From positions 62,001 through 126,000 of the forward strand of contig NZ_BMSF01000013.1 of the NCBI RefSeq assembly GCF_014649015.1: DNA of 64,000 nt, written 5' to 3'. A program made the position numbers and the translations under genes. Below are positions 1-7,976 of the stretch, one piece after another. The notes below the pieces were generated by a model. The model saw only the letters and a list, made by a program, of their open reading frames with translations. It was not told the origin of the DNA and did no database searches. The DNA is from Streptomyces narbonensis (GTDB lineage Bacteria; Actinomycetota; Actinomycetes; Streptomycetales; Streptomycetaceae). How positions within the stretch are numbered: the first letter of the stretch is position 1; each line of letters begins with the position of its first letter.

Positions 1-903
1 GGCGCGCTCGCGCTGATCGTCTGGGCCGTACGGGGCCTCGCCCGCGGGGCGGCCGACCGGGACGGCGCGGTGTGGCTCGCCGTGCTCAACCCGCTGCTCC
101 TGATCCATGTCGTCGGCGGCATGCACAACGACGGGCTGATGATCGGCCTCATGCTGGGCGGGGTGCTGCTCGCGGTGCGCGGGCGGTGGGTGCTCGGCTG
201 CGTCCTCGTCGGCCTCGCGATGATGGTGAAGTCGCCGGCCGCGGTGGCCCTGCTGTTCATCGGCGTCATGGTCGCCCGCCGCGACGGCGGCGTACGGGGT
301 GTCGTGAAGGGGCTGGTCCTGCCCGGGCTCGTCGCGGGCGGGGTCGCCGTCGCGGCGACGCTCGCCGCCGGGACCGGCTTCGGGTGGCTGCGGACGCAGA
401 GCGTCGCGGGAGCGATCCACACAGCCCTGTCCGTCACCAGCGACCTCGGGCTCGCACTCGGCACGCTCCTCGCCGACGACCCGGACCCGGTCAAGGGCGC
501 CGTCCAGAAGCTGGGGCTCCTCGTCGCCGTCGGGCTGATCCTGACGCTCGCCCGGCGGGCCTGGAAGGGGCGGATCGACCCGGTCCTCGCACTCGGCCTC
601 GCCCTGGTCGCGCTGGTCGCGCTCTCGCCCATGGTGCAGCCCTGGTACCTGCTGTGGGGGACGGTCGTCGTCGCGGCCGTCGCCTGGCACAGCCGGGCCG
701 GGCAGGTCCTCGCCGTGCTGTCGGCGGCCCTCGTGTACGAGACGGCGCCCTCCGGCCACACCCCCTGGTACGGCTTCGTCCTCGCGGGCCTCGTCCTCGC
801 GCTCGGCCTGCTGTGGGTCCGGCGGGACGGTTGGCCGGCGGCCGCGACCGCGGCACCGACGGACGGGCCCCGCGCGGACCTGCGGGACGCCCGGTCCCGG
901 TAG
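1..903 (+). CDS. MptB-like polyprenol-phosphomannose-dependent alpha-1,6-mannosyltransferase, 3' part
   Basis: The frame is open from base 1 to the TAG at 901-903, so the start lies outside the window and about 300 C-terminal residues are seen. They are almost entirely hydrophobic helices separated by short loops, as in GT-C type membrane glycosyltransferases. The stretch NPLLLIHVVGGMHNDG early in the fragment and the later VQPWYLLWG motif are typical of the MptB family, which extends mannan chains using polyprenyl-phosphomannose on the outer face of the membrane. The substrate in this organism cannot be read from the sequence. A general GT87-like mannosyltransferase is the main alternative. 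Confidence 0.72.
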   Translation, partial: GALALIVWAVRGLARGAADRDGAVWLAVLNPLLLIHVVGGMHNDGLMIGLMLGGVLLAVRGRWVLGCVLVGLAMMVKSPAAVALLFIGVMVARRDGGVRGVVKGLVLPGLVAGGVAVAATLAAGTGFGWLRTQSVAGAIHTALSVTSDLGLALGTLLADDPDPVKGAVQKLGLLVAVGLILTLARRAWKGRIDPVLALGLALVALVALSPMVQPWYLLWGTVVVAAVAWHSRAGQVLAVLSAALVYETAPSGHTPWYGFVLAGLVLALGLLWVRRDGWPAAATAAPTDGPRADLRDARSR

Positions 904-921
904 CGACCTGCGCGCCCGCCG

Positions 922-1130
922 GGCGTCCTGTCCCGGTAGCCTCCGGCGGACCTGTGGGATCTGCGGGGCCTGCGTGATCTACCGGACCTGCGGGACCTGC
1001 GGGATCTGCGTGACCTGCGGGACCTGCGGGATCTGCGGGACCTACCGGACCTGCGGGACCTGCCGCGCCGGCCCCGGCCGATCCGGCCTGCCCGCCCGCT
1101 CGCCCGGCGTCCCGTCCCGGTAGCCTCCGG
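922..1130. repeat. 25-bp direct repeats carrying the upstream gene's stop context
   Basis: A 25-bp segment at 922-946 recurs at 1106-1130 with one difference. Both copies contain CCCGGTAGC, the same string that forms the end and stop codon of the mannosyltransferase gene (TAG at 901-903). The two copies flank the 9-bp array at 948-1064, so the spacer looks like duplicated gene-end sequence that later gained an internal minisatellite. Confidence 0.85.
948..1064. repeat. 9-bp minisatellite, 13 units
   Basis: Thirteen contiguous 9-bp units, consensus GGACCTGCG with variants GGATCTGCG, TGACCTGCG and GGACCTACC, fill the spacer between the mannosyltransferase and the glutaredoxin-like gene. No credible reading frame with a ribosome site runs through it. 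Confidence 0.9.
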
Positions 1131-1134
1131 GAGC

Positions 1135-1569
1135 ATGACGCGCGCGTGGATCCTGCCGATGCTGTTGCTGCTCTGCGGCGGGCTCGTCGCCGGAGCCCGG
1201 GCCGCCGACGGCGGACCCGTCGTCGTGGTCGTCCCCCTGCTGCTGCTCTTCGTGCTGCTCGCGGCCGTCACCTCCCCCCTGGTCTTCCCGAGGTCGACCG
1301 GGGCGGCCGAGGCCCGGCGGCGCGCCGAGGCCGACGGCCGCCCGGTCGTCTACTGGAGGCCCGGCTGCGCGTACTGCCTGCGGCTGCGCCTCCGGCTCGG
1401 CACCCGCGCCCGCCGGGCGCACTGGGTCGACATCTGGCGCGACCCGGAGGGCGCGGCGGAGGTACGGGCGGCCACCGGCGGCGACGAGACGGTGCCGACC
1501 GTCGTCGTCGAGGGCCGGGCGCACGTGAACCCCGACCCCGCCTGGGTGCGCGCCCGGCTCACCCGCTGA
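1135..1569 (+). CDS. Membrane-anchored glutaredoxin/mycoredoxin-like protein
   Basis: A 144-residue protein with two N-terminal hydrophobic segments (about residues 5-20 and 28-50) followed by a small thioredoxin-fold domain. The redox motif is CAYC (Cys78, Cys81) after VVYWRPG, and ETVPT near residue 115 supplies the cis-proline of glutaredoxins. Mycoredoxins normally have CPYC or CGYC, so the middle residues are slightly unusual. Probable role: thiol-disulfide exchange, with mycothiol as the likely partner in an actinomycete (inferred). Its last 11 bp overlap the 3' end of the convergent deacetylase gene. Confidence 0.8.
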   Translation: MTRAWILPMLLLLCGGLVAGARAADGGPVVVVVPLLLLFVLLAAVTSPLVFPRSTGAAEARRRAEADGRPVVYWRPGCAYCLRLRLRLGTRARRAHWVDIWRDPEGAAEVRAATGGDETVPTVVVEGRAHVNPDPAWVRARLTR

Positions 1570-3169
1570 GGGGAGTCCGGCGGATCGACCGGCCCGCCAG
1601 GACGTCCGTCCGGCGGCCGTCCTCGACGACGAACCTGCCGTCGACCAGGACGTGCGGGATGCCCACCGGGAGCGTGCGGGGGGAGTCGTACGTCGCCCCC
1701 GACGCGACCGTCACCGGGTCGAAGAGGACCAGGTCCGCCACGTACCCCTCCTTCACCAGGCCCCGGTCCGGGAGACGGAGGCGGGCCGCCGGGCGGGACG
1801 TCAGGTGGGCGACGCACTCCTCCAGGGAGAGGACACCGAGCTCGCGCACGTACCGCCCCAGATACTCGGGGAACGTGCCGTACGCGCGGGGGTGCGGCTT
1901 GAGGCCCTGGAGGATGCCGTCCGAGCCGCCCGTGTGCACGCGGTGCCGCATGATCGCCCGGACGTTCTCCTCGTGGCCCACGTGCTGGAGGATCGTCGTG
2001 CCCAGCCGGTCGTCGAGCAGGAGCCGGCGGGCCGTGGCCCAGCCGTCGAGACGGCGGCCCACGAACCCCGCGAGACCGGGGTCGCCCACGCCCGCGATCT
2101 CGATCGTGTCCCACTCCACCGGCACCCCGTGGCAGCCGTCCGAGCCGACCACTTCGAGATGGTGACGGATCCGGTCCGCCGTCCCCTCGTCACGCAGGCG
2201 CGCCAGCACCGCCTCCGGGCCGCCCTCGCCCGCCCAGCTCGGCAGGACGGCGACCAGGGTCGTACTGCCGGGCGTGTACGGATACGTGTCGAGGGTGATG
2301 TCCGCGCCCCCGGCGAGGGCCTCGTCCAGGAGGGCCAGCAGCTCCGGCGCCCGGCCCTTGTTCACGCCGAAGTTCATGGTGGCGTGGGCCAGATGGAGGG
2401 CGCAGCCCGCCTCGCGGGTGAGGGCGACCATCTCCTCGTACGCCCGGAGGGCCCCGGCGCCGTACGAGCGGTGGTGCGGGCAGTAGTAGCCGCCGTACTC
2501 CGCCACGACCCGGCAGAGCTCGGTGAGTTCGGCGTCCGGCGCGTACATGCCGGGGGTGTACGTCAGGCCCGAGGACATGCCGACCGCGCCCTGCTCCAGG
2601 CCCTCGGCGACGAGCCGCCGCATCCGGTCCAGCTCGGGACCGGTCGCGGGGCGGTCCTCCCAGCCGACCGCGTACATCCTGACCGTCCCCTGGGGGACCA
2701 GATACGCGGCGTTGACCGCGATGCCCCGGCCGCCGTGCGCGCCGTCCAGACGGTCCAGGTACTCGCCGACCGTCCGCCAGTCGAGGTCGACGGACGTGTC
2801 ACCCGGCGCACCGCCGTTCCAGCCGGAGATCGCCCGCCGGACCTCGCCCAGCGTGCGGTCGTCGACCGGCGCGTACGACAGGCCGTCCTGACCCAGGACT
2901 TCGAGCGTCACGCCCTGCGCGGCCTTCGCGCTGTGGTCGGGGTCGCGGAGCAGTGCGAGGTCGCTGTGGGCGTGCATGTCGACGAAGCCGGGGGAGAGCG
3001 CGAGACCCTCGGCGTCCACGACGCGTCGGGCGGTCGGGCGCTGGCAGCCGGCGGCGGCGCCCTCCTTGACGATCGCGGCGATCCGGCCGCCGTCGATCGC
3101 CACGTCGGCCCGGTAGGACGGGCCGCCGCTGCCGTCGACGACCTCCGCGTCGCGGAAGACGAGATCCAA
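1559..3169 (-). CDS. D-aminoacylase-family amidohydrolase (N-acyl-D-amino acid or N-acetyl-D-glucosaminate deacetylase)
   Basis: A 536-residue metal-dependent amidohydrolase. The N-terminal beta-sandwich leads to DMHAHSD (His67/His69) in the barrel, then CPHHRS near residue 230, LHLAHATMNFG near 265 and GGSDG towards the C-terminus, the metal-ligand and catalytic-Asp positions of N-acyl-D-amino acid deacylases. The start appears to be TTG behind a GGGGAAGGG purine tract. It lies 85 bp downstream of the PLP enzyme gene on the same strand, separated by an 8-bp repeat array. The family removes an N-acyl group from D-configured substrates. The kinase and RidA partners make N-acetyl-D-glucosaminate an attractive substrate, but D-amino acid salvage is the textbook alternative. 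Confidence 0.88.
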   Translation of the reverse strand: MDLVFRDAEVVDGSGGPSYRADVAIDGGRIAAIVKEGAAAGCQRPTARRVVDAEGLALSPGFVDMHAHSDLALLRDPDHSAKAAQGVTLEVLGQDGLSYAPVDDRTLGEVRRAISGWNGGAPGDTSVDLDWRTVGEYLDRLDGAHGGRGIAVNAAYLVPQGTVRMYAVGWEDRPATGPELDRMRRLVAEGLEQGAVGMSSGLTYTPGMYAPDAELTELCRVVAEYGGYYCPHHRSYGAGALRAYEEMVALTREAGCALHLAHATMNFGVNKGRAPELLALLDEALAGGADITLDTYPYTPGSTTLVAVLPSWAGEGGPEAVLARLRDEGTADRIRHHLEVVGSDGCHGVPVEWDTIEIAGVGDPGLAGFVGRRLDGWATARRLLLDDRLGTTILQHVGHEENVRAIMRHRVHTGGSDGILQGLKPHPRAYGTFPEYLGRYVRELGVLSLEECVAHLTSRPAARLRLPDRGLVKEGYVADLVLFDPVTVASGATYDSPRTLPVGIPHVLVDGRFVVEDGRRTDVLAGRSIRRTPLSG

Positions 3170-3190
3170 GACCCTTCCCCTTTTCTCCGG

Positions 3191-3254
3191 CTCTACAGCT
3201 CTACAGCTCTACAGCTCTACAGCTCTACGGCTCTACGGCTCTACGGCTCTACGG
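3191..3254. repeat. 8-bp perfect tandem repeat between two operon genes
   Basis: Eight perfect 8-bp units: four CTCTACAG followed by four CTCTACGG. The array ends exactly where the stop codon of the PLP enzyme begins (CTA at 3255-3257 on the + strand) and stops 21 bp before the deacetylase start. On the transcribed minus strand each unit contains TAG. It is the whole intergenic spacer apart from the ribosome site. Confidence 0.97.
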
Positions 3255-4520
3255 CTAGAAGAACGTGCGGATGTAGTCGACGACCGTGCCGTCCGCCTCG
3301 ACCAGCGGGATCAGCTGCCACTTGTCGAAGGACGTGCACGGGTGGGACAGGCCCATGCCGACCCAGTCGCCGACCTCCACGTCCGCCCCGGGCTCCGTGC
3401 GGAGCCAGGCGTGCTGGTCGGAGAGGCCGGTGACCGTGACGCCCTCGGCGGCGCGGAACTCGCCCGTGCGGGCGTCGCGGACGACCTGCGCCTCGGGGAG
3501 GTGGAGGTCGTGGGCGGCGTCCCGCTTGCCCGCGTTGGTGAACGCCTGCTCGGCCGTCGGCCGGGAGACGACCTGCGACCAGAGCCTGAACGCGGGCTGG
3601 AGCGCGCCCTCTTCGGGGACCCGGTTGAAGGGCGTCTTCTCGCGGTACTGCCCGTCGTCGTGTGAGACGTACGCGCCGGAGCGCAGCAGCTTCAGGACGG
3701 GCAGGGAGAGCTCCGGGATCTCCGCGAAGACGTCCGCGACCGCGTCGAACCACTCGCTTCCGCCCGCGCTGATCACGATCTCGCCGATCGCGGGGTCGAA
3801 GCGGCCGGCCTTGTCGAAGTCGGCCGCGAGGCCCACCAGCCGGTTCAGCCACTCCCTGACCCGCTCCCCGTCCGCCCCGGGCATCGTGCCCTCGTAGCCG
3901 GCGACGCCGACGAGCCGCAGGGTGGAGGCGGCCGCGACCGCGTCGGCGACGGCCGCGCACTCCGCCTCGGTCCGCACGCCCGTCCGCCCGGCCGCGCCCG
4001 CCGCCAGCTCGACGACGACGTCCACCGGGCGTCCGGCGCCGGCCTCGGTGAGCGCCTCGTCCATCAGCTCGACGCCGCGCACCGAGTCGACGTAGCAGAC
4101 GAAGCGGAAGTCCGGATCGGCGTCGAGCTCGGCGGCGAGCCAGCGCAGGGCGACGGCGTCGACCAGCTCGTTGGCGAGGAAGATCCGGGCGACGCCGTGG
4201 ACGCGGTAGACGCGGGCCTGGTGCGGCATGGCGGCGGTGATGCCCCAGGCACCGTGCTCCAGCTGGCGGTCGAAGAGCCGGGGGGCCATGGAGGTCTTGC
4301 CGTGCGGGGCGAAGGCGAGGCCGTGGCGCTCGGCGTAGACCTCCAGGAGGCGGAGGTTGTGCTCGACGGACTCGGCGGAGAGCGCGAGGACGGGGGTGGT
4401 GAAGCCGCCGGTGAAGAGGTTGCGCCGCTGCGCCGCCAGCTCGCCGACGGTCAGGCCCTCGGCGTCCGGGGGCAGCCCCTTGAAACGGTGGTCGACTCGC
4501 TCGTTCGCCAGGTCGGGCAT
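3255..4520 (-). CDS. PLP-dependent D-amino acid deaminase / D-glucosaminate dehydratase-like enzyme
   Basis: A 421-residue fold-type III PLP enzyme with an alanine-racemase-like barrel. APHGKTSMAP places the Schiff-base lysine at Lys75. The C-terminal domain ends with SDQHAWL and SHPCTSFDKW, the His/Cys metal-site pattern of D-threonine aldolase and D-serine dehydratase relatives. The ATG follows a GGAGG site five bases away. It is first in a minus-strand pair with the deacetylase and diverges from the kinase-iclR-ridA operon. Such enzymes eliminate water and ammonia from 2-amino-3-hydroxy acids through an enamine, which RidA can hydrolyse. D-serine, D-threonine and D-glucosaminate are all possible substrates. 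Confidence 0.88.
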   Translation of the reverse strand: MPDLANERVDHRFKGLPPDAEGLTVGELAAQRRNLFTGGFTTPVLALSAESVEHNLRLLEVYAERHGLAFAPHGKTSMAPRLFDRQLEHGAWGITAAMPHQARVYRVHGVARIFLANELVDAVALRWLAAELDADPDFRFVCYVDSVRGVELMDEALTEAGAGRPVDVVVELAAGAAGRTGVRTEAECAAVADAVAAASTLRLVGVAGYEGTMPGADGERVREWLNRLVGLAADFDKAGRFDPAIGEIVISAGGSEWFDAVADVFAEIPELSLPVLKLLRSGAYVSHDDGQYREKTPFNRVPEEGALQPAFRLWSQVVSRPTAEQAFTNAGKRDAAHDLHLPEAQVVRDARTGEFRAAEGVTVTGLSDQHAWLRTEPGADVEVGDWVGMGLSHPCTSFDKWQLIPLVEADGTVVDYIRTFF

Positions 4521-4539
4521 GGGTCCTCCTCATCGTGCA

Positions 4540-4569
4540 CGTTGCAGGTTGTGCAACGCTCATTGCGCA
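4540..4569. promoter_or_regulatory. Candidate IclR operator in the divergent intergenic region
   Basis: CGTTGCA (4540-4546) and TGCAACG (4552-4558) form a perfect 7-bp inverted repeat with a 5-bp spacer. A third related half-site, TTGCGCA (4563-4569), follows, so TGCAACGCTCATTGCGCA is a second, imperfect palindrome. The site lies between the divergent PLP-enzyme and kinase starts, and the kinase operon encodes an IclR regulator. Binding is inferred. Confidence 0.6.
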
Positions 4570-4643
4570 TACTGCTCATGGCTGTCTAACATCCGGGCCA
4601 AGGCCGGGTCAATGGACCCGTAGGAGCCACAGGGAGCCCGAGA

Positions 4644-5711
4644 GTGAGCGGACACGCGCCCCCGGACTTCGTCTGCCTCGGCGAGTCCATGGTCACCTTC
4701 CTGCCCTCCCGGCCCGGCCGCCTCGCCGACGTCCCCTCCTTCGCCCGCGCGATCGGCGGCGCCGAGTCCAACGTCGCCTGCGCCCTCGCCGCCGCCGGAC
4801 ACCGCGTGAGGTGGGTCGGCCGCGTCGGCCGGGACGGCTTCGGCCACCACCTGGTCGAGACGATCGGGGCGTACGGCGTGGACGTCACGGCCGTCGGCCG
4901 CGACCCGCACCGCCCGACCGGCGTCTACTTCCGTACGGCCGACGACCGGGCCACCGAGGCCCACGAAGTCGTCTACTACCGCGCCGGCTCGGCCGCCTCC
5001 GCGATGTCGCCCGCCACCGTCCCGTACGGCTCCGTCGCCGACGGCCGCGTCCTGCACCTCACCGGCATCACGGCCGCGCTCTCCGCCGACTGCCTCGCCC
5101 TCGTACGCGAGCTGACCGCCCCGCGCCCCGGGCGCCCCCTCGTCTCCTTCGACGTCAACCACCGGCCCGCGCTGTGGCGCGACGGCACCGCGCCCGACGT
5201 CCTGCTCGAACTCGCCCGCCGCGCCGACCTCGTCTTCGTCGGCGCGGACGAGGCGCAGACGCTGTGGGGCCTCATGGATCCGTCCGCGATCCGCGCCGCG
5301 CTGCCGGAGCCCGGGGTGCTCGTGGTGAAGCTCGGCGGGGAGGGGGCGGTGGCGTTCGAGCGCTGCGCGGCTTCCTCCCCCACCCCCGACACCGTCACCA
5401 CCGTCCCCGCCCCCCGCGTCGACGTCCTCGCCCCCGTCGGTGCCGGGGACGCCTTCGCCGCCGGGTTCCTCTCCGCCACCCTCCGGGGACTCGGCATGAC
5501 CGCACGCCTCCGCCACGGCCACCTCATGGCCGCCGCCGCCCTCACCGTCCCCGGCGACGTCGCCGTCCCGCCCCGCCGCGCCCACGCCGACCGGCTCGCC
5601 GCCCTCGACGCGCACGCCTGGGGGACACTTCACCTCGGCCCCGGCTGGACGGGGCGCGACCAGGAGGGCCCCGACCGGACGGGGGACGACCAGGAGGTAC
5701 GTACGCCATGA
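4644..5711 (+). CDS. PfkB-family sugar kinase, 2-keto-3-deoxygluconate kinase type
   Basis: A 355-residue ribokinase-fold protein. It has the N-terminal GGAESNVACALAAAG substrate-binding motif and the C-terminal signature APVGAGDAFAAGFLS with the catalytic Asp. The start is GTG behind GGGAG, within a purine-rich leader. The closest family by sequence character is the 2-keto-3-deoxygluconate (KDG) kinases, which make KDPG. Its stop overlaps the iclR start (ATGA), implying translational coupling. A short low-complexity tail (about residues 331-350, rich in Asp, Gly and Arg) precedes the stop. Fructokinase-like specificity cannot be excluded without structure-based checks. Confidence 0.85.
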   Translation: MSGHAPPDFVCLGESMVTFLPSRPGRLADVPSFARAIGGAESNVACALAAAGHRVRWVGRVGRDGFGHHLVETIGAYGVDVTAVGRDPHRPTGVYFRTADDRATEAHEVVYYRAGSAASAMSPATVPYGSVADGRVLHLTGITAALSADCLALVRELTAPRPGRPLVSFDVNHRPALWRDGTAPDVLLELARRADLVFVGADEAQTLWGLMDPSAIRAALPEPGVLVVKLGGEGAVAFERCAASSPTPDTVTTVPAPRVDVLAPVGAGDAFAAGFLSATLRGLGMTARLRHGHLMAAAALTVPGDVAVPPRRAHADRLAALDAHAWGTLHLGPGWTGRDQEGPDRTGDDQEVRTP

Positions 5712-6469
5712 GCCAGACCGTCGACCGGGCGCTCAGCATCCTGCCGCTGCTCGCCCGTGGCCCCGCCGACCTCGGGCAGGTCGCCGACGAGCTCGGCGTC
5801 CACAAGTCCACGGCCCTGCGCCTCCTGCGCACGCTCCACGAGCACGGCCTCGTCCACCGGCAGCAGGACCAGCGCTACCGCCTCGGCGCCCGCCTCTTCG
5901 CCCTCGCGCAGGAGGCCGTCGAGAACCTCGACGTCCGCGAGATCGCCCACCCCTACCTCGCCGCGCTCAACGAGCGGATCGGGCACACCGTCCACCTCGC
6001 CGTGTACGAGGAGGGCGAGGTCCTCTACATCGACAAGGTCGAGAGCCGCTACCCGGTCCGCATGTACTCCCGCATCGGCAAGCCGGTCGCGATCACCGTC
6101 GCCGCCGTCGCCAAGCTGCTCCTCGCCGACCTGCCCGAGCCGGAGCGCCGAGCCGTCGCCGCGAAGCTCGACTACCCCCCGTACACGCCCCGTTCGACCC
6201 CGAACGCCGCCGCCTTCCTCAAGGAGCTGGCGACCGTACGCGAACAGGGCTGGGCCACCGACCTCGGCGGCCACGAGGAGTCCATCAACTGCGTCGGCGC
6301 CCCCATCCGCGGCGCCGACGGCCGGGTCGTCGCCGCCATGTCGGTCTCGGCGCCCAACGTGGTCGTCACGGCCGAGGAACTCCTCACCCTCCTCCCGCAG
6401 GTGCGCCGCACCGCGGACGCCATCAGCCGCGAGTACTCCGGCACCGCACCCACCAAGGACAACGGATGA
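5708..6469 (+). CDS. IclR-family transcriptional regulator
   Basis: 253 residues: an N-terminal winged helix-turn-helix (about residues 1-60, with ADELGVHKSTALRLLRTL as recognition region) and a C-terminal IclR effector domain containing GHTVHLAVYEEGEVLYIDK. It is translationally coupled to both neighbours by ATGA overlaps. In this context it probably binds the TTGCA-type array at 4540-4569 and senses a pathway intermediate; KdgR-type IclR proteins respond to 2-keto-3-deoxygluconate, which would fit the adjacent kinase, but the ligand is inferred. Confidence 0.93.
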   Translation: MSQTVDRALSILPLLARGPADLGQVADELGVHKSTALRLLRTLHEHGLVHRQQDQRYRLGARLFALAQEAVENLDVREIAHPYLAALNERIGHTVHLAVYEEGEVLYIDKVESRYPVRMYSRIGKPVAITVAAVAKLLLADLPEPERRAVAAKLDYPPYTPRSTPNAAAFLKELATVREQGWATDLGGHEESINCVGAPIRGADGRVVAAMSVSAPNVVVTAEELLTLLPQVRRTADAISREYSGTAPTKDNG

Positions 6470-6879
6470 CCACCGAGAAGATCGCCCTCACCCCCGCCAC
6501 CCACACCGCCCCGCCCGCGAAGTTCTCGCACGGCGTGAAGAAGGGCAACATCCTCCAGGTCGCCGGCCAGGTCGGCTTCCTGCCGGCCGTCGAGGGCCAG
6601 GCCCCGGTGGTCGCGGGCCCGACCCTGCGCGAGCAGACCCTCCAGACCTTCGCCAACGTCAAGGCGATCCTGGAGGAGGGCGGCGCGAGCTGGGACGACG
6701 TCATGATGACGCGCGTCTACCTGACGGACGTGGACCACTTCGCCGAGATGAACGAGATCTACAACCAGTACTTCGAGGAGCAGGGCCTCAAGGCCCCGGC
6801 CTCCGCCCGGACGACCGTCTACGTCGGCCTCCCGGCCGGCCTCCTCATCGAGATCGACGCGCTCGCGGTCCTGGGCTGA
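6466..6879 (+). CDS. RidA/YjgF family enamine/imine deaminase
   Basis: 137 residues with the RidA fold: SHGVKKGNILQVAGQVGF at the N-terminal sheet, then NVKAILEEGG, and at the end SARTTVYVGLPAGLLIEIDALAVL, which contains the conserved Arg that binds the substrate carboxylate and the C-terminal IEIDA motif. RidA hydrolyses reactive 2-aminoacrylate-type enamines left by PLP dehydratases to 2-keto acids and ammonia. Its placement with a PLP dehydratase fits this directly. It starts inside the iclR stop (ATGA). Confidence 0.93.
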   Translation: MTTEKIALTPATHTAPPAKFSHGVKKGNILQVAGQVGFLPAVEGQAPVVAGPTLREQTLQTFANVKAILEEGGASWDDVMMTRVYLTDVDHFAEMNEIYNQYFEEQGLKAPASARTTVYVGLPAGLLIEIDALAVLG

Positions 6880-6945
6880 GACGGGCGGCCGGACCCCCGG
6901 GCGGCCGGACCCCCGGCCCCCGGCCCGGCGCGACCGGGGCGCGGG

Positions 6946-7851
6946 TCAGGCCGAGGCGGGCGCGGAGCGGTCCGCGACGGTGGAGTCGTGGAATTCCACG
7001 AGTTCCGCGTCCACGAGTTCCGCGTCCACGACTTCTCCGTCCACGAAATCGGCTGCGGCTTCGGCTTCGGCGCGGGCCGCTCGGTGCGTCGGTTGCGGTT
7101 GCGACTGCGGCTGCGTGAGTTCCAGGCCGGCGAGGTGGTTCTTCAGCCTCTTCGCCATCGGGCGGTAGGTCGCGTACGTCAGCCCGCCGGAGACGACGGC
7201 CCCGACGACGGGGATGGCCTTCGACACGGTCTTCGCGAAGGTCTGCTTCGTCATCTGCACGCCGAGGTAGCCCGCGACCTTCTTCACGATCGGATAGACG
7301 ACGCCCTGGGTGAGCGCCTTCTGCGGCAGCTTCTTGGCGACCTCCTTCGACATCATCCCCGCGATCTGCCCCACCGCGGCGTTCGCCGACTGGGTACCGA
7401 ACATCACGCCGAAGAAGAGCGTCAGGACGCTCTTGGTCGCGTCGTCGACCCCGTCGCTGTCGCCGGAGAACAGATCGGGCCAGCTGTAGAGGTACGCGAG
7501 CTTCTGCGCGATGCGCAGCATGTGACCGAAGTACTGGGCCAGGTCGGCGGGCACGGTGGCCGGCATGGCGATGAAGCCGGGCAACCCGGCGGCGGCGGAG
7601 AGGGCGCTGGCCTTGGCGGTCTCGTAACCGATGGAGTCGTCGGCGGCCCTGTCGAGAACCTCCAGAGGGATGCCCGCCGCCGCGGGGGTCTCCTCGATCG
7701 CCCTGCGGATCTCCTCCTCGGAGCAGTGGCGGGCCAGGGCCTTGCGGAGGTACGCCGCCCTGTCGACACGTACACCCGGAAGGCTCGCCGCGCTCGCCAG
7801 CACCGCGGAGAAGCGTGACGCCGGGTTCTCGATCACCTTGCTCTTCGCCAT
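6946..7851 (-). CDS. EcsC-like protein
   Basis: A 301-residue protein whose central part is helical and partly hydrophobic. It shows glycine-rich stretches AVGQIAGMMSKEVAKKLPQ and AIPVVGAVVSGGLTYATY, which resemble the conserved C-terminal half of EcsC-family proteins. A Gln/Pro-rich linker and an acidic tail with VDAELVDAELV repeats follow; the DNA encoding these repeats shows 15-bp units near 6995-7040. It is monocistronic and convergent with ridA. Function is unknown. Confidence 0.6.
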   Translation of the reverse strand: MAKSKVIENPASRFSAVLASAASLPGVRVDRAAYLRKALARHCSEEEIRRAIEETPAAAGIPLEVLDRAADDSIGYETAKASALSAAAGLPGFIAMPATVPADLAQYFGHMLRIAQKLAYLYSWPDLFSGDSDGVDDATKSVLTLFFGVMFGTQSANAAVGQIAGMMSKEVAKKLPQKALTQGVVYPIVKKVAGYLGVQMTKQTFAKTVSKAIPVVGAVVSGGLTYATYRPMAKRLKNHLAGLELTQPQSQPQPTHRAARAEAEAAADFVDGEVVDAELVDAELVEFHDSTVADRSAPASA

Positions 7852-7927
7852 GGCGAGAACCTACAGGGCCCCGAAGGGCCCTGAATCGGTTTCAACAGGA
7901 CTGCCACGGCTGCCGATGGGAAAGGGA

Positions 7928-7961
7928 CCGGGGCCGGCGGGAGTGCCCCCGCCGGCCCCGG
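7928..7961 (-). terminator. Hairpin terminator after the carboxypeptidase gene
   Basis: Fourteen-base-pair perfect stem (7928-7941 with 7948-7961) and a 6-nt loop, 16 bp beyond the carboxypeptidase stop. There is no U-run, as is common for streptomycete terminators. Confidence 0.7.
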
Positions 7962-7976
7962 CTCACTCAGGGAACG

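Noticed and set aside
4560..5633. Long minus-strand frame opposite the sugar kinase
   Set aside because: Gly/Asp/Val-rich antisense translation without motifs; the + strand kinase with its GAGDAF signature is the real gene.
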